Positions 35,105 through 43,753 are shown, numbered from the stretch's first letter. The stretch: DNA of 64,000 bases from SYOC01 sp964441775 (GCA_964441775.1 CAYTVL010000031.1:1-64000), one strand, 5' to 3'. Numbers and translations: made by a program. The notes: generated by a model not told the origin, from the sequence alone.

Positions 35105-35419
35105 CTAGCGGTTCCTGGTGTAGGGGTCTTTCCACTTCGGCATAGTGGGAATGTATACGGTGATGATCAGTAAATGCCCTGCTCGATTCCGCCCGCAGAC
35201 AATATGCGTGGGCGTCGCTTCCGGCGTGAGGCTTACAACCAAGCAACTTTCTCCGCGTGGATCGTCTGAGTAGTCTTCGAGTATCTGACTATGCAATAAC
35301 ACATGTTCTACCTGGGCAATAGTCAAGTGATCAGCTAGTCGCTCATCATCAGCGTGCATAGAGAGTTCGTAGGCCTGAGCTTGAATTTCTGCTCGAACGA
35401 AATCAAGAGAAAGGCTCAT
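35105..35419 (-). CDS. DUF4258 protein (toxin-like)
   Basis: A 104-residue protein with the DUF4258 pattern (SMHADDERLADHLTIAQVEHVL, then EDYSDDPRGESCLVV and HIVCGRNRAGHLLIITVY). It is related in fold to RelE/MqsR-type RNases, but activity is not proven for the family. Its start overlaps the end of the cyclase-AAA-TPR gene by 17 bases, so it is translated from the same message. Confidence 0.82.
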   Translation of the reverse strand: MSLSLDFVRAEIQAQAYELSMHADDERLADHLTIAQVEHVLLHSQILEDYSDDPRGESCLVVSLTPEATPTHIVCGRNRAGHLLIITVYIPTMPKWKDPYTRNR

Positions 35420-38400
35420 GCTCAGTCAGCTCCTCCAACAGCGCCTTCGCTTCTTGCAAGTCCTTGGTGTCAAACCCTTCAGTGAACCAGTTGTAAACAT
35501 TCGACAGCAATTCGTGAGCTTCCGCTTTCTTGCCTTGTCGTTGCCATAGCCGCGCCAGACTCGTTGACGCGCGCAGTTCCCAGGATTTGGCTTGCTGCTT
35601 CTGGGCAATGTCGATAGCTTTGAGGAAACAGGATTCGGCTTCTTCGACTTTTGCCTTTGGACTTTCGACTTGTGACTTGAGAGTCAGCTCGCCTTTGATG
35701 CGATAGAGTTCGGCTTCATAGAAACGCTCCTCGGTCTTGTTCACTGTGTCTAGCGCTTCAACTAATACGGCAAGTCCCTCTTCAGCTTGTCCTTCCTTCT
35801 CATATACCTCAGCAAGCAGAGCAAGGCATCCCGATCGGAAAAACTCCGCCCCGGTGGCTCGGAAGGCTGCCAACCCCTGGCGCAATTGAGCAATACCCTC
35901 CTTCTCTTTTCCCTGCATTGCCAGCGCCCAGCCGCAAAACATAGTACCTTGGGCTGTTCGTAATGCGAAACCTTGCTGAGCAGCAAGATCGAGCAAGGCT
36001 TCTGCCCGTTCTTGAGTTGCCGACTCGTCGCGGCGGACCCGATAGATATCAGCAGCATTTGCCAAGGCATAACCCAGGCTCGTAGGGTGGGAGAGCTCCC
36101 GGGCTCGGGTGAACGCTTCTTGGCTTCGCTTGAGCGCCTGTTCTGGATAGCCAAGACTGAACAAGGCACGGGCTTCCCAACACAGACAGGATACGCCAAG
36201 ATCCTCACCGAAAAGGGTGATAGAAGAGTGATGCTGCTGAGGGTCATAGAGGCTCATGCCTTGTTCGAGATACTTTCTGGCTGCGGCAAACTCGCCTAGC
36301 AGAACAGAGATAGCCCCAATACCGTGAGTAGCCGCGATGCGGAGAATTGGGTCCTGAACATCCCGAGCCGAGCCTACAAGATACTCTGCGAGTTCTCGTG
36401 CGGTCTGTAACTCATCTCGCACTGTATAAAACGACATTAGACCCCATAGCACAGAAATGCGTTGAGAAGGATCGCCGACCTGGCCGCACAACTCTCGTGC
36501 CCGAGCCAAAGCTTGGCCAACCTCTAGAGCGGCATAACCTCGGACAGCCATCAGTGAAGTGCCCAGAGCAATTTGTAGCGTGAGTTCAGATTGGATGTGC
36601 TTGGGCATGTCAGGCAAAGTCTTCAGCAACTCCACCCCTTTGCTAAGGTGACTGATTGCCTCCACATAAGCGGAGCGTTGGCCCGCTCTCTGCCCCGCCT
36701 GTTGCCAGTACGGAATCGCCTGTTCAATCAGGCCCGCCTCAGTGTAGTGATGGGCCAGGAGTTCTGGTTGCGTGTCTTTTGTGTTCGGGAATTGCTTTTC
36801 CAGCACTTGGGCAATCTGCTGATGGTAGTGTTGCCGCGTGCTCTTGAGCAGCGATTGATAGGCCGTGTCTTGAATCAGGGCGTGCTTGAAGAAATAGCGG
36901 GCGTGCTCTCCCACGCCCCGTTGGTAAAGAATCTCCGCTTCCACCAGTTGAGCGAGAGCCGTTTGGAGATCTGCTGCGTTGGCCGGAGCGACAGCATGCA
37001 GCAGTTCATAAGAAAACTCGCGCCCCAAGGTCGCGCCCAGTTGTGCGATCTGTCGCGCCTCGGCCAGACGATCGAGCCGGGCCATCAAGGCGTCCTGGAG
37101 TGTTGCTGGAATGGTGAGCAGAGGCTCGGCCTGCTGCGTTCCTACAGCTTCCACCACACTTTTGGTCAACTCCTCCACGAACAACGGCACCCCGTCCGTC
37201 TTGAGGCGAATTTGCTCAATCACCTCCGACGATAGAAGTCTACTTGCTGCTTGTGCGATCATCGCCTCAACCTGCTTCTGGCCCAAGCGGTTGAGCACCA
37301 AGTGGGACAGATGCGACCGTGGTTTCCACGGCGGCGTGAACTCGGGGCGGAAGGTCAGCACGAGCAAGAGCTTGGTGGTGGGAATCTGATCGATCAACAA
37401 CGTCAAGAACTCTAATGAGGAGGGGTCCGCCCAGTGCACATCTTCCCATACAAAGACCGTGGCCTGGCGCTCCGCTTGCGCTGTGAACAATTGCAGCAAG
37501 GCTTGCAGCGTCCGCTCTTTTTGCTTCTGTGGAGTGAGGTTTAGAGCCGGATAGTTCGCCGGAGTTGGCAACGACAGCAGGGCAGTGAACAGCGGTAGCA
37601 TCTCCGGCATCTCATACAAGGCCAGGGCGCGTTCCAGCTTGGCCACTTTCTCTGCGTCGGTGTCCTGGCGCGTGAAGAGTAAGGTGCGCTGCAAGAGGTC
37701 AATCAGCGGATACAGCGCACTCTGCTGATGGTACGGCGAGCAGCGCGCTTCATAGAGCAACGAGCCCTCATGCGTCACGTGCTCGCGCAGCGTGTAGGCC
37801 AAGCGCGATTTGCCAATCCCTGGCTCGCCACTGAGCAAGACGACGTGGCCGCGCCCTTCTTTCACTTGTGCCCAGCGGTCCAACAGCAGCCCCACTTCTT
37901 GTTCCCGCCCCACCAGGGGAGTGAGGGTCACTTTCCCCGCCAGCGGCGAGACCTGCTGCCGCTCACTCTGGACATGATAGACGGCAATGGGTGTGGCGAT
38001 GCCCTTCACCAGATGCGAGCCGAACGGTTGACATTCGAATTGACCATCCAGTAAGCGCTGCGTGGCGGCGCTGATGAGGACCGTGTTGGGTTCGGCTAGG
38101 CCTTGAATCCGAGCCGCGAGATTCGGGGTTTCGCCCAAGGCGAGGAGTTCCTTCTTCTCCCTGCCGCCGATTTCGCCAATCACGACGAGTCCGGTGTGAA
38201 TGCCGATGCGCACCGGCGGGGTATCCGAGCCGCGACCGTGCGGGAGCGGGGAATTGGCCGCTGGCTGACGCGCGCGGCTCTGCAGGGCCTCCACAATCTC
38301 CAATCCCGCGCGTACGGCCCGGTGGGCGTCATCTTCGTGAGCGACGGGATGGCCAAAGTATACGAGTAAACCATCGCCCAGCGGTTGGGCGACATGGCCG

Positions 38401-38834
38401 GCATGACGTTGGAGGATCGTGTCGCACGTTTGGTGATAGTGTTGCACCACAGCCCGGTAGTCCTCGGGGTCCAGTTGGGCAGACAAGGCAGTAGAGCCCA
38501 CCAGGTCAACGAACATCACGGTCAATTGCCGTCTTTCGGCGGCTGAGTGCTGATTCCTGAGTCCTGAAGAAAGGGACGGGGTGTGACTTGGAGTTGAGGA
38601 TTGAGTGGAACTTGGAGCGTTGAACGTGGAACCTGGAACGGGCGCAGCCCCCGCCCAGACCAAGACTTTTCCATCCTCATCAGCGGCGACACGTTTGGCG
38701 TCGATGAGGTCCGCTTTGAGGTCTTCGATATCCTCGTCGCTCAGCTCGAATCGTCGCTTGAGGATGCGGTACGCCACGCGTCCTTCGCGCTCTAGCAACT
38801 CTCGCACTTGGATGAGGACTTCATCGAAGGTCAT
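35403..38834 (-). CDS. Cyclase - AAA ATPase - TPR signalling protein
   Basis: A 1143-residue protein. Residues 1-60 are a winged-helix-like cap (REGRVAYRILKRRFELSDED). A Pro/Ser/Thr linker (65-95) follows, then a class III cyclase domain (LTVMFVDLVGSTALS, QPLGDGLLVYFGHP) and an AAA/NB-ARC-like ATPase (Walker A LLSGEPGIGKSRLAY, FVWEDVHWADPSSLEFL). The C-terminal half is TPR-like. Both the linker and a tail segment (KSQVESPKAKVEEAE) are coded by 7-bp tandem repeats. The start at 38834 follows an AAGGCGG site. It probably senses a signal through the TPRs and makes cyclic nucleotide; the target is unknown. Confidence 0.88.
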   Translation of the reverse strand: MTFDEVLIQVRELLEREGRVAYRILKRRFELSDEDIEDLKADLIDAKRVAADEDGKVLVWAGAAPVPGSTFNAPSSTQSSTPSHTPSLSSGLRNQHSAAERRQLTVMFVDLVGSTALSAQLDPEDYRAVVQHYHQTCDTILQRHAGHVAQPLGDGLLVYFGHPVAHEDDAHRAVRAGLEIVEALQSRARQPAANSPLPHGRGSDTPPVRIGIHTGLVVIGEIGGREKKELLALGETPNLAARIQGLAEPNTVLISAATQRLLDGQFECQPFGSHLVKGIATPIAVYHVQSERQQVSPLAGKVTLTPLVGREQEVGLLLDRWAQVKEGRGHVVLLSGEPGIGKSRLAYTLREHVTHEGSLLYEARCSPYHQQSALYPLIDLLQRTLLFTRQDTDAEKVAKLERALALYEMPEMLPLFTALLSLPTPANYPALNLTPQKQKERTLQALLQLFTAQAERQATVFVWEDVHWADPSSLEFLTLLIDQIPTTKLLLVLTFRPEFTPPWKPRSHLSHLVLNRLGQKQVEAMIAQAASRLLSSEVIEQIRLKTDGVPLFVEELTKSVVEAVGTQQAEPLLTIPATLQDALMARLDRLAEARQIAQLGATLGREFSYELLHAVAPANAADLQTALAQLVEAEILYQRGVGEHARYFFKHALIQDTAYQSLLKSTRQHYHQQIAQVLEKQFPNTKDTQPELLAHHYTEAGLIEQAIPYWQQAGQRAGQRSAYVEAISHLSKGVELLKTLPDMPKHIQSELTLQIALGTSLMAVRGYAALEVGQALARARELCGQVGDPSQRISVLWGLMSFYTVRDELQTARELAEYLVGSARDVQDPILRIAATHGIGAISVLLGEFAAARKYLEQGMSLYDPQQHHSSITLFGEDLGVSCLCWEARALFSLGYPEQALKRSQEAFTRARELSHPTSLGYALANAADIYRVRRDESATQERAEALLDLAAQQGFALRTAQGTMFCGWALAMQGKEKEGIAQLRQGLAAFRATGAEFFRSGCLALLAEVYEKEGQAEEGLAVLVEALDTVNKTEERFYEAELYRIKGELTLKSQVESPKAKVEEAESCFLKAIDIAQKQQAKSWELRASTSLARLWQRQGKKAEAHELLSNVYNWFTEGFDTKDLQEAKALLEELTEHEPFS
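35644..35685. repeat. In-gene 7-bp tandem repeat near the C-terminus
   Basis: Six units TCGACTT TTGCCTT TGGACTT TCGACTT GTGACTT GAGAGTC inside the cyclase-AAA-TPR gene, encoding the KSQVESPKAKVEE stretch between TPRs. Confidence 0.65.
38543..38641. repeat. In-gene 7-bp tandem repeats encoding a linker
   Basis: Four units (CTGAGTG CTGATTC CTGAGTC CTGAAGA) and, after 15 bases, eight more (ACTTGGA GTTGAGG ATTGAGT GGAACTT GGAGCGT TGAACGT GGAACCT GGAACGG). Together they code the Pro/Ser/Thr linker between the N-terminal cap and the cyclase domain. Confidence 0.7.
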
Positions 38835-38853
38835 GATCGCCGCCTTCTTCCTT

Positions 38854-39612
38854 TTATTTTCCTCGCCAATTCGGCTGCCGCTTCTCTGCAAACGCCAGTG
38901 CGCCTTCGCGGGCGTCCTCAGTGTTTTGCAGCCAGTTGTAGAGTTCTTTTTCCAGTTTGAGCCCGTCAGCGAGCGGCCTATCGAGGCCACGCAGAGCAGC
39001 CTGTTTGATTCTCTGCACGGCTAGCGGGGCGCTCTTGCAGATTTCACTAGCGATCGCTTCACATTTGCTCATGAGCTGGGTCATCGGTACGACGTAATCA
39101 ACGAGACCGAGTCGCAGGGCTTCCTGCGCCCCGATACGGTTGCCGGTGTAAAGCATTTCCAAAGCTCGCCCCAAGGGAATCAAACGCGGCAGGCGCTGGG
39201 TGCCGCCAGCGCCGGGCAGCCAACCGAGGCGGACCTCGCCCAATCCGAACTGTGCATGTTCCGCTGCGACGCGAATATCGCAACACAAGGCCTGCTCCAA
39301 ACCACCGCCGTTGGCGTGGCCATTGATCGCGGCGATAATCGGCTTGTACAAGTCAAACAGAATGGGAAAAAGCACATTCTGCGGTTCTTCTTTGGGACGC
39401 TCGACGTAGTTTGTCTTGACATCACTGCCCGCGCAGAAGGCGCGCTCGCCCGCGCCAGTGAGAATGCCAACCCGCAAGGCTGGATCATCACGAAATTCGG
39501 TCCACACGCGCGCTAGAGTTTCGTAGGTGTCAAAATCGCAGGCGTTGAGCCGTTCCGGGCGGTTGATCGTGACGTAGGCGATAGGGCCTTTTTTCTCGAA
39601 GAGGACTTTCAT
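38854..39612 (-). CDS. Enoyl-CoA hydratase/isomerase
   Basis: A 252-residue crotonase-fold enzyme. It shows VTINRPERLNACDF, GERAFCAGSDVKT (oxyanion), IAAINGHANGGGLEQALCCD, and FGLGEVRLGWLPGAGGTQRL with the catalytic glutamates, then the C-terminal NWLQNTEDAREGALAFAEKR. It would hydrate an enoyl-CoA in fatty or aromatic acid breakdown. It is upstream of the large cyclase gene by 19 bases on the same strand. Confidence 0.92.
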   Translation of the reverse strand: MKVLFEKKGPIAYVTINRPERLNACDFDTYETLARVWTEFRDDPALRVGILTGAGERAFCAGSDVKTNYVERPKEEPQNVLFPILFDLYKPIIAAINGHANGGGLEQALCCDIRVAAEHAQFGLGEVRLGWLPGAGGTQRLPRLIPLGRALEMLYTGNRIGAQEALRLGLVDYVVPMTQLMSKCEAIASEICKSAPLAVQRIKQAALRGLDRPLADGLKLEKELYNWLQNTEDAREGALAFAEKRQPNWRGK

Positions 39613-39663
39613 GGTGACCTTCCTTTTTGCTGCGAGATCTTGGTGCGCAAGCGCACCACACTC

Positions 39664-40932
39664 TTACCGGGTTTTCTTCTCAGGCGTCAACGGTTTGTCG
39701 AACTCTTCTTTGCGGAAGGAGCCAAGGTCGCGCGGGCGAGTAGGGGAAGTAGTGCGGGTCTCACCAAGACGCACCACCTCTTCTCCGTAACGGGCGGTGA
39801 GCTGGTCCAGCAATTGACCAAGACGACGGCGCTTATCGTGCTGTTGAGGGGCGAGAGTGAATAGATCAAGCTGTTCGTTCTTGCCCTCGGCTTCGAGACC
39901 GCTCGCGTAGATGCCCGCCAAGCGTACGTCAATGCCCCGGCGGGGCACGGCGCGGTACAACATAACGGCGGTGCGATAGATTTCTTGGGCATCACTGGTG
40001 GGAGCAGGCAAAGTATGGCTGCGTGTGTACCCGCGAAACCGGCCTTCGCCGAGGCGTTCGGCCAGCTTGATCTTGACGGTAATAGTGCGCCCCATCAACC
40101 GTCGACTGCGCAACCGCTGGGCGACGGTTTGCGCGTACCGTAGCAAGGCTGCATGCACCTCTTCGTCATACGTCAGGTCTTTTGCGAACGTCTCTTCTTC
40201 CCCGATCGATTTCACTTCTTGATTAGGGTCAACCTCACGATCGTCCCGCCCGTGAGAGAGATTGAAAAGGTGATCACCATGAGCCCCGAAGCGAGCCACG
40301 AGCGTCTCACGACCGAACCGGGCCAAATCTCCAATTGTCTGTACGCCCATGCCGTAAAGAGTTTGCGCGGTGACGCGACCGACTCCCCAAATGCGGGTCA
40401 CGGGCAAGGGATGAATGAATGACAAAATCTCTTCGGCTTGCACCTCCACGAGGCCATCGGGTTTCTGCATGTCGCTGGCGATTTTGGCGACAAATTTATT
40501 CGGGGCAACACCGGCGGAAGCCGTGAGCTGCGTTTCCGCGCGAATGCGCGTTTTGATCTGCTGGGCGATCTCACGGGCCGAACCGAAGAGTTGTTCACTT
40601 GCGGTCACATCGAGGAAGGCTTCGTCGAGAGACAAGGGCTCCACTAGCGGCGTGAAGACGCGCAAGATCGTAAAGATCTGGCGAGAAACTGCGAGATATT
40701 GTTCACGGCGAGGCGGGACGACGATAGCGTGCGGACACAGTTTCAGCGCTTGCGCCATCGGCATGGCGGAGCGTACCCCGTACGGGCGGGCCTCGTAGGA
40801 GGCCGTGGCTACTACGCCACGCTCGCTATTGCCGCCGACAATCAGCGGTTTCCCACGTAACTCGGGAAAGTCACGCTGCTCAATCGCGGCATAAAAGGCG
40901 TCCATATCGAGATGGATAACGCGGCGCTGCAT
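39664..40932 (-). CDS. dinB: DNA polymerase IV
   Basis: A 422-residue Y-family lesion-bypass polymerase. The N-terminal HLDMDAFYAAIEQRDFPELRG and SLDEAFLDVT carry the catalytic acids; YEARPYGVRSAMPMAQALKLCP, TASAGVAPNKFVAKIASDMQKP and WGVGRVTAQTLYGMG are further family blocks, and a little-finger domain follows. The basic tail lacks a clear beta-clamp QxxL[FL] motif, though EQLDLFTL near residue 370 may serve. Confidence 0.96.
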   Translation of the reverse strand: MQRRVIHLDMDAFYAAIEQRDFPELRGKPLIVGGNSERGVVATASYEARPYGVRSAMPMAQALKLCPHAIVVPPRREQYLAVSRQIFTILRVFTPLVEPLSLDEAFLDVTASEQLFGSAREIAQQIKTRIRAETQLTASAGVAPNKFVAKIASDMQKPDGLVEVQAEEILSFIHPLPVTRIWGVGRVTAQTLYGMGVQTIGDLARFGRETLVARFGAHGDHLFNLSHGRDDREVDPNQEVKSIGEEETFAKDLTYDEEVHAALLRYAQTVAQRLRSRRLMGRTITVKIKLAERLGEGRFRGYTRSHTLPAPTSDAQEIYRTAVMLYRAVPRRGIDVRLAGIYASGLEAEGKNEQLDLFTLAPQQHDKRRRLGQLLDQLTARYGEEVVRLGETRTTSPTRPRDLGSFRKEEFDKPLTPEKKTR

Positions 40933-40977
40933 GGCTCCCTACGATAGCAGATTGGGAAAGTGAAATGGAGAGAAGGG

Positions 40978-41298
40978 CTAGGTCCCAATTGATAAGGCTT
41001 CGCCAGGTTTCACCGTTGGCAGCGCTGCCAGCAACTTCGCTACCAAGGGACGTAAGTCTTGCAACCGATTAGAGCGTGCGCGGAGGACAATCACCGGAAT
41101 CTTGTAAAGCGAAAGATTTTGTTGAAAAGATAAATTCCGATCAACCGTGACAAAAACGTCGAACTCTTTTTCGGCAAGTGCGAGGATTTCGCTGTCTTTC
41201 CTGGTCGCCCATCCCATTTGAGGGACAGTCTTGACGTCGTGCCCCACAATTTCTTTTGTCAGCCGGCGGTCAATGCATTCGTCAAGCAGTATTTTCAC
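40978..41298 (-). CDS. DUF5615 PIN-like protein (toxin-like)
   Basis: A 106-residue PIN-like protein (MKILLDECIDRRLTKEIVGH, ILALAEKEFDVFVTVDRNLSFQQ) with the acidic residues expected of an RNase fold. It overlaps the DUF433 gene upstream by four bases. DUF433-DUF5615 pairs behave as VapBC-like modules by context. Confidence 0.85.
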   Translation of the reverse strand: MKILLDECIDRRLTKEIVGHDVKTVPQMGWATRKDSEILALAEKEFDVFVTVDRNLSFQQNLSLYKIPVIVLRARSNRLQDLRPLVAKLLAALPTVKPGEALSIGT

Positions 41299-41507
41299 AG
41301 CGCCGCTGCGACTATACGATCCCTGGCTTCCTCCAGAAAAGCCACGACCTGTTCGCGGCTCACCGTTGGGAATCCATCGAGAAAGTCATCTATAGTCTCA
41401 CCGCCTTCCAAGTAGTCTAGCAGAGTTTGCACCGGCACTCGGGTTCCTGCGAACACCGGAGTTCCTCCCATGACGTCAGGTGAGCAAGTAACAAGCGACT
41501 TGGTCAT
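41295..41507 (-). CDS. DUF433 protein (antitoxin-like)
   Basis: A 70-residue winged-helix-type protein (CSPDVMGGTPVFAGTRVPVQ, LEGGETIDDFLDGFPTVS), the usual first gene of DUF433-DUF5615 pairs. It should bind the partner and perhaps the promoter. Complete and coupled by a four-base overlap. Confidence 0.88.
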   Translation of the reverse strand: MTKSLVTCSPDVMGGTPVFAGTRVPVQTLLDYLEGGETIDDFLDGFPTVSREQVVAFLEEARDRIVAAAL

Positions 41508-41546
41508 GACAAAACTCTACTCCCGAACTACCGGAAAGATCAAGAA

Positions 41547-42458
41547 CTACCTTTCCTTTTCGGCTTCTGTCTCTAGTGATTCGTTGTCGAGAGGCTCTGG
41601 TTCTGTTCCCTCTGTCTCCTGCGCAGTCTCGACTTGAGCCTCACGCGGCGTCGGCGGAATCGCCACTTCTTCAGGTACGCGACGGGCGATGACCAGAAAT
41701 CCGGTATGGGCGACCATCCGATGCTCGGGGCGCACGGACAGGTCTTTCACGTGCCAGTAGCGATGGAGGTTTTCCATGACTTCGATGCCGTCGAAGCCAG
41801 GGTGCGCACGAAGTTCATCAACTAACGACTTTACTTGGACAATAGTAGGAATGTAGCCCACCAAGACCCCGCCGTAACGGAGCGCTTTCGCGGCGTGCGG
41901 CAACACGCGCCACGGCTCGGGTAGGTCAATGAGCATGCGGTCCACGTCTTGGGCGACGAAGCCTTCGTAAGCATCCGCCAGTTGGAGTGACCAGTTGGGC
42001 GCTTCACCAAAAAAGCGCGCCACGTTGCCGCGAGCCATGTCGCAATGGTCCTCGCGAATTTCCACCGTGGTGAGTTTGCCGTTGGGGCCGATCGCCCGCA
42101 GCAGGGCAATGGTTAGCGCTCCAGGACCGGAGCCGATTTCCACCACCGAGGCGCCGGGAAAGATGTCGCCCCACAGCAACATGACGGCAGTGTCTTTGGG
42201 ATAAATCACTTGCGCTTTGCGGGGCAGGTTCGGGATCAGATGTGCATACGTGGGGCGAAAGATGCGAAAGGGCTCGTTGTTTTGCGTGTAGACCAGGCTG
42301 CCTTCCGCCAGCCCGATGATCTGCTCGGTTTGGAACGTTCCTCGGTGCAGGGAAATGCGCTTGCCCGGAGTGAGGGTGCGAAGATATTCGCGCTCCTTGT
42401 TGTCGACGAAGAGGACATCTTCGCCAGCTTGAAGAAGGAAACGATTTGACGTTGTCAT
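41547..42458 (-). CDS. trmI: tRNA (adenine-58-N1)-methyltransferase TrmI
   Basis: A 303-residue SAM-dependent enzyme that makes m1A at position 58 in the tRNA T-loop. It has an N-terminal beta domain (DVLFVDNKEREYLRTLTPGK, FRIFRPTYAHLIPNLPRKAQ), the SAM motif VVEIGSGPGALTIALLRAIGP, and DRMLIDLPEPWRVLPHAAKAL. The C-terminus carries an extra acidic, Glu/Pro-rich tail of about 40 residues. It lies downstream of ttuA on the same strand. Confidence 0.93.
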   Translation of the reverse strand: MTTSNRFLLQAGEDVLFVDNKEREYLRTLTPGKRISLHRGTFQTEQIIGLAEGSLVYTQNNEPFRIFRPTYAHLIPNLPRKAQVIYPKDTAVMLLWGDIFPGASVVEIGSGPGALTIALLRAIGPNGKLTTVEIREDHCDMARGNVARFFGEAPNWSLQLADAYEGFVAQDVDRMLIDLPEPWRVLPHAAKALRYGGVLVGYIPTIVQVKSLVDELRAHPGFDGIEVMENLHRYWHVKDLSVRPEHRMVAHTGFLVIARRVPEEVAIPPTPREAQVETAQETEGTEPEPLDNESLETEAEKER

Positions 42459-42500
42459 TCTAGGTGAAAACTTTCGGAGGTTGAGCGGCTTTATCGGGTC

Positions 42501-42575
42501 ATAGAGTCATCAAGTCGTCAGGTCATCAGGTCGAAAAAGACTTAGACTTGCTGACTTTCAGACTTGTGATGCGAC
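42501..42575. repeat. Degenerate 8-bp tandem repeat between trmI and ttuA
   Basis: Units ATAGAGTC ATCAAGTC GTCAGGTC ATCAGGTC, then looser ACTT-containing units that run into the 3' end of ttuA and code its Ser/His/Lys tail. Confidence 0.55.
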
Positions 42576-43486
42576 GACTTTTGCTTTTCTCGTTTGCGCT
42601 CGACTTCTTGCACGAGTCGACAAAACGAACAGACGGAAGCAAATGAGGGCATGCCGCAGACTTCGCATTCTCGGGGCGGGGTTCCATCCGGCGCCACAAA
42701 GAGCGGTTGCGCTGAGCGAAGAAATTCCTGGACAAAGCTGGATTTGGTGCCAGGCATTTGCGCTTCAATTTTGTTAAGCATTTCTTTGTAAAAGAGCTGG
42801 GTGGCGCCGCCGCTGTTAGGACATTCTTCGATCACGTAGTCGATGCCACGAAAGAAGGCGTACACAGCAGTCTCCATCTCGCTAAGACGGTAGAGGGGCC
42901 GCACTTTGCGCACGAAGCGTGGGTGCGTGGGCTGCAACACCGGCTTCTCGCGGGCGAGATATTCTGTTTGCCAATGTAATACATTGCCCATCAGGCGAGC
43001 AGCTTCATCGTCGAGGTTGTGCCCCGTTGCGAGCACAGAGAAGCCGCCGGCGATGGCGTATTGGTCAAAAAAATGTCGCTTCATCGTGCCGCAAGCCGCG
43101 CACGGGACGCGGTTCGTGAACTGGGCCGCTGTCGGTACGGACACGGCTTCTTCCGCCAAAGAAACGATTTGCAGTAGCGTGTTATGCAGCGCGGCGAAGC
43201 GCTCGACTTTTTCTCGTGAATGAACAGAATACTCGCCGATGCCCTGATCGAGATATAGACCTGCCGTCTGATAGCCTTGGGCGATGAGCACGTCCCATAA
43301 CGCTAGGCTATCCTTCCCGCCGGAGACGGCGACAAGGATGCGTTCCTCAGGAGTGAACATCTGTTCTTTCTTGATCGTGCGCTCGACCTGGCGTTGAAAA
43401 AAGAGAATGAAACACGGGCGACAGAACGCCGAGTGGTGCGAACGCAAATTAATCTCAGCCTGGGCGCGGCAGCGAGTGCACTTCAT
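42542..43486 (-). CDS. ttuA: tRNA-5-methyluridine(54) 2-sulfurtransferase TtuA
   Basis: A 314-residue ATP-dependent thiolase of tRNA position 54. Zinc fingers at both ends (CTRCRAQ...FCRPC and CEVCGMPSFASVCSFC) frame a PP-loop domain with AVSGGKDSLALWDVL, LYLDQGIGEYS, the PCAACG cysteines of the catalytic/Fe-S site, and ATGHNLDDEAARLMGNVL. The pattern closely follows Thermus TtuA. Its ATG overlaps the upstream sulfur-carrier stop by four bases. Ser/Lys-rich tail overlaps a tandem repeat. Confidence 0.92.
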   Translation of the reverse strand: MKCTRCRAQAEINLRSHHSAFCRPCFILFFQRQVERTIKKEQMFTPEERILVAVSGGKDSLALWDVLIAQGYQTAGLYLDQGIGEYSVHSREKVERFAALHNTLLQIVSLAEEAVSVPTAAQFTNRVPCAACGTMKRHFFDQYAIAGGFSVLATGHNLDDEAARLMGNVLHWQTEYLAREKPVLQPTHPRFVRKVRPLYRLSEMETAVYAFFRGIDYVIEECPNSGGATQLFYKEMLNKIEAQMPGTKSSFVQEFLRSAQPLFVAPDGTPPRECEVCGMPSFASVCSFCRLVQEVERKREKQKSSHHKSESQQV

Positions 43487-43698
43487 ACCCCACCCGAAAT
43501 GACGGAACGGACCTCGATCTCGTCGTCAGCGTGAATGGCTTCGTCTTCGGTTAAGAGTCGATCGCCGCGAATGACCATGACGGTTTCCGGCGAGAGCGAG
43601 AGTTTTTTCAGAAGGACGAGGACGCGCATGCCATCGGGGAACGTCAGACTTTTATTTTGCGGTAAGAGTTTGACTTGCACTGCTGGGGACCGTACCAT
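43483..43698 (-). CDS. Ubiquitin-fold sulfur carrier, TtuB-like
   Basis: A 71-residue MoaD/ThiS-family protein (VQVKLLPQNKSLTFPDGMRV, ETVMVIRGDRLLTEDEAIHA) that would carry sulfur as a thiocarboxylate to TtuA. The start at 43698 has a GGAGA site. The C-terminus is ...SGGV rather than ending in GG, so the last valine would have to be removed, or the protein uses another mode. The overlap with ttuA (ATGA) supports its role as TtuA's donor. Confidence 0.8.
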   Translation of the reverse strand: MVRSPAVQVKLLPQNKSLTFPDGMRVLVLLKKLSLSPETVMVIRGDRLLTEDEAIHADDEIEVRSVISGGV

Positions 43699-43723
43699 GC
43701 TGTCTCCAGAGCGACAAGAACCC

Positions 43724-43753
43724 TTGACAAAGAGGCGAACCTTCCCATACTCT
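43724..43753 (+). promoter_or_regulatory. Promoter of the small Cys-rich genes
   Basis: TTGACA at 43724-43729 and TACTCT at 43748-43753, 18 bases apart, directed rightward in the gap divergent from ttuB. Confidence 0.5.
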
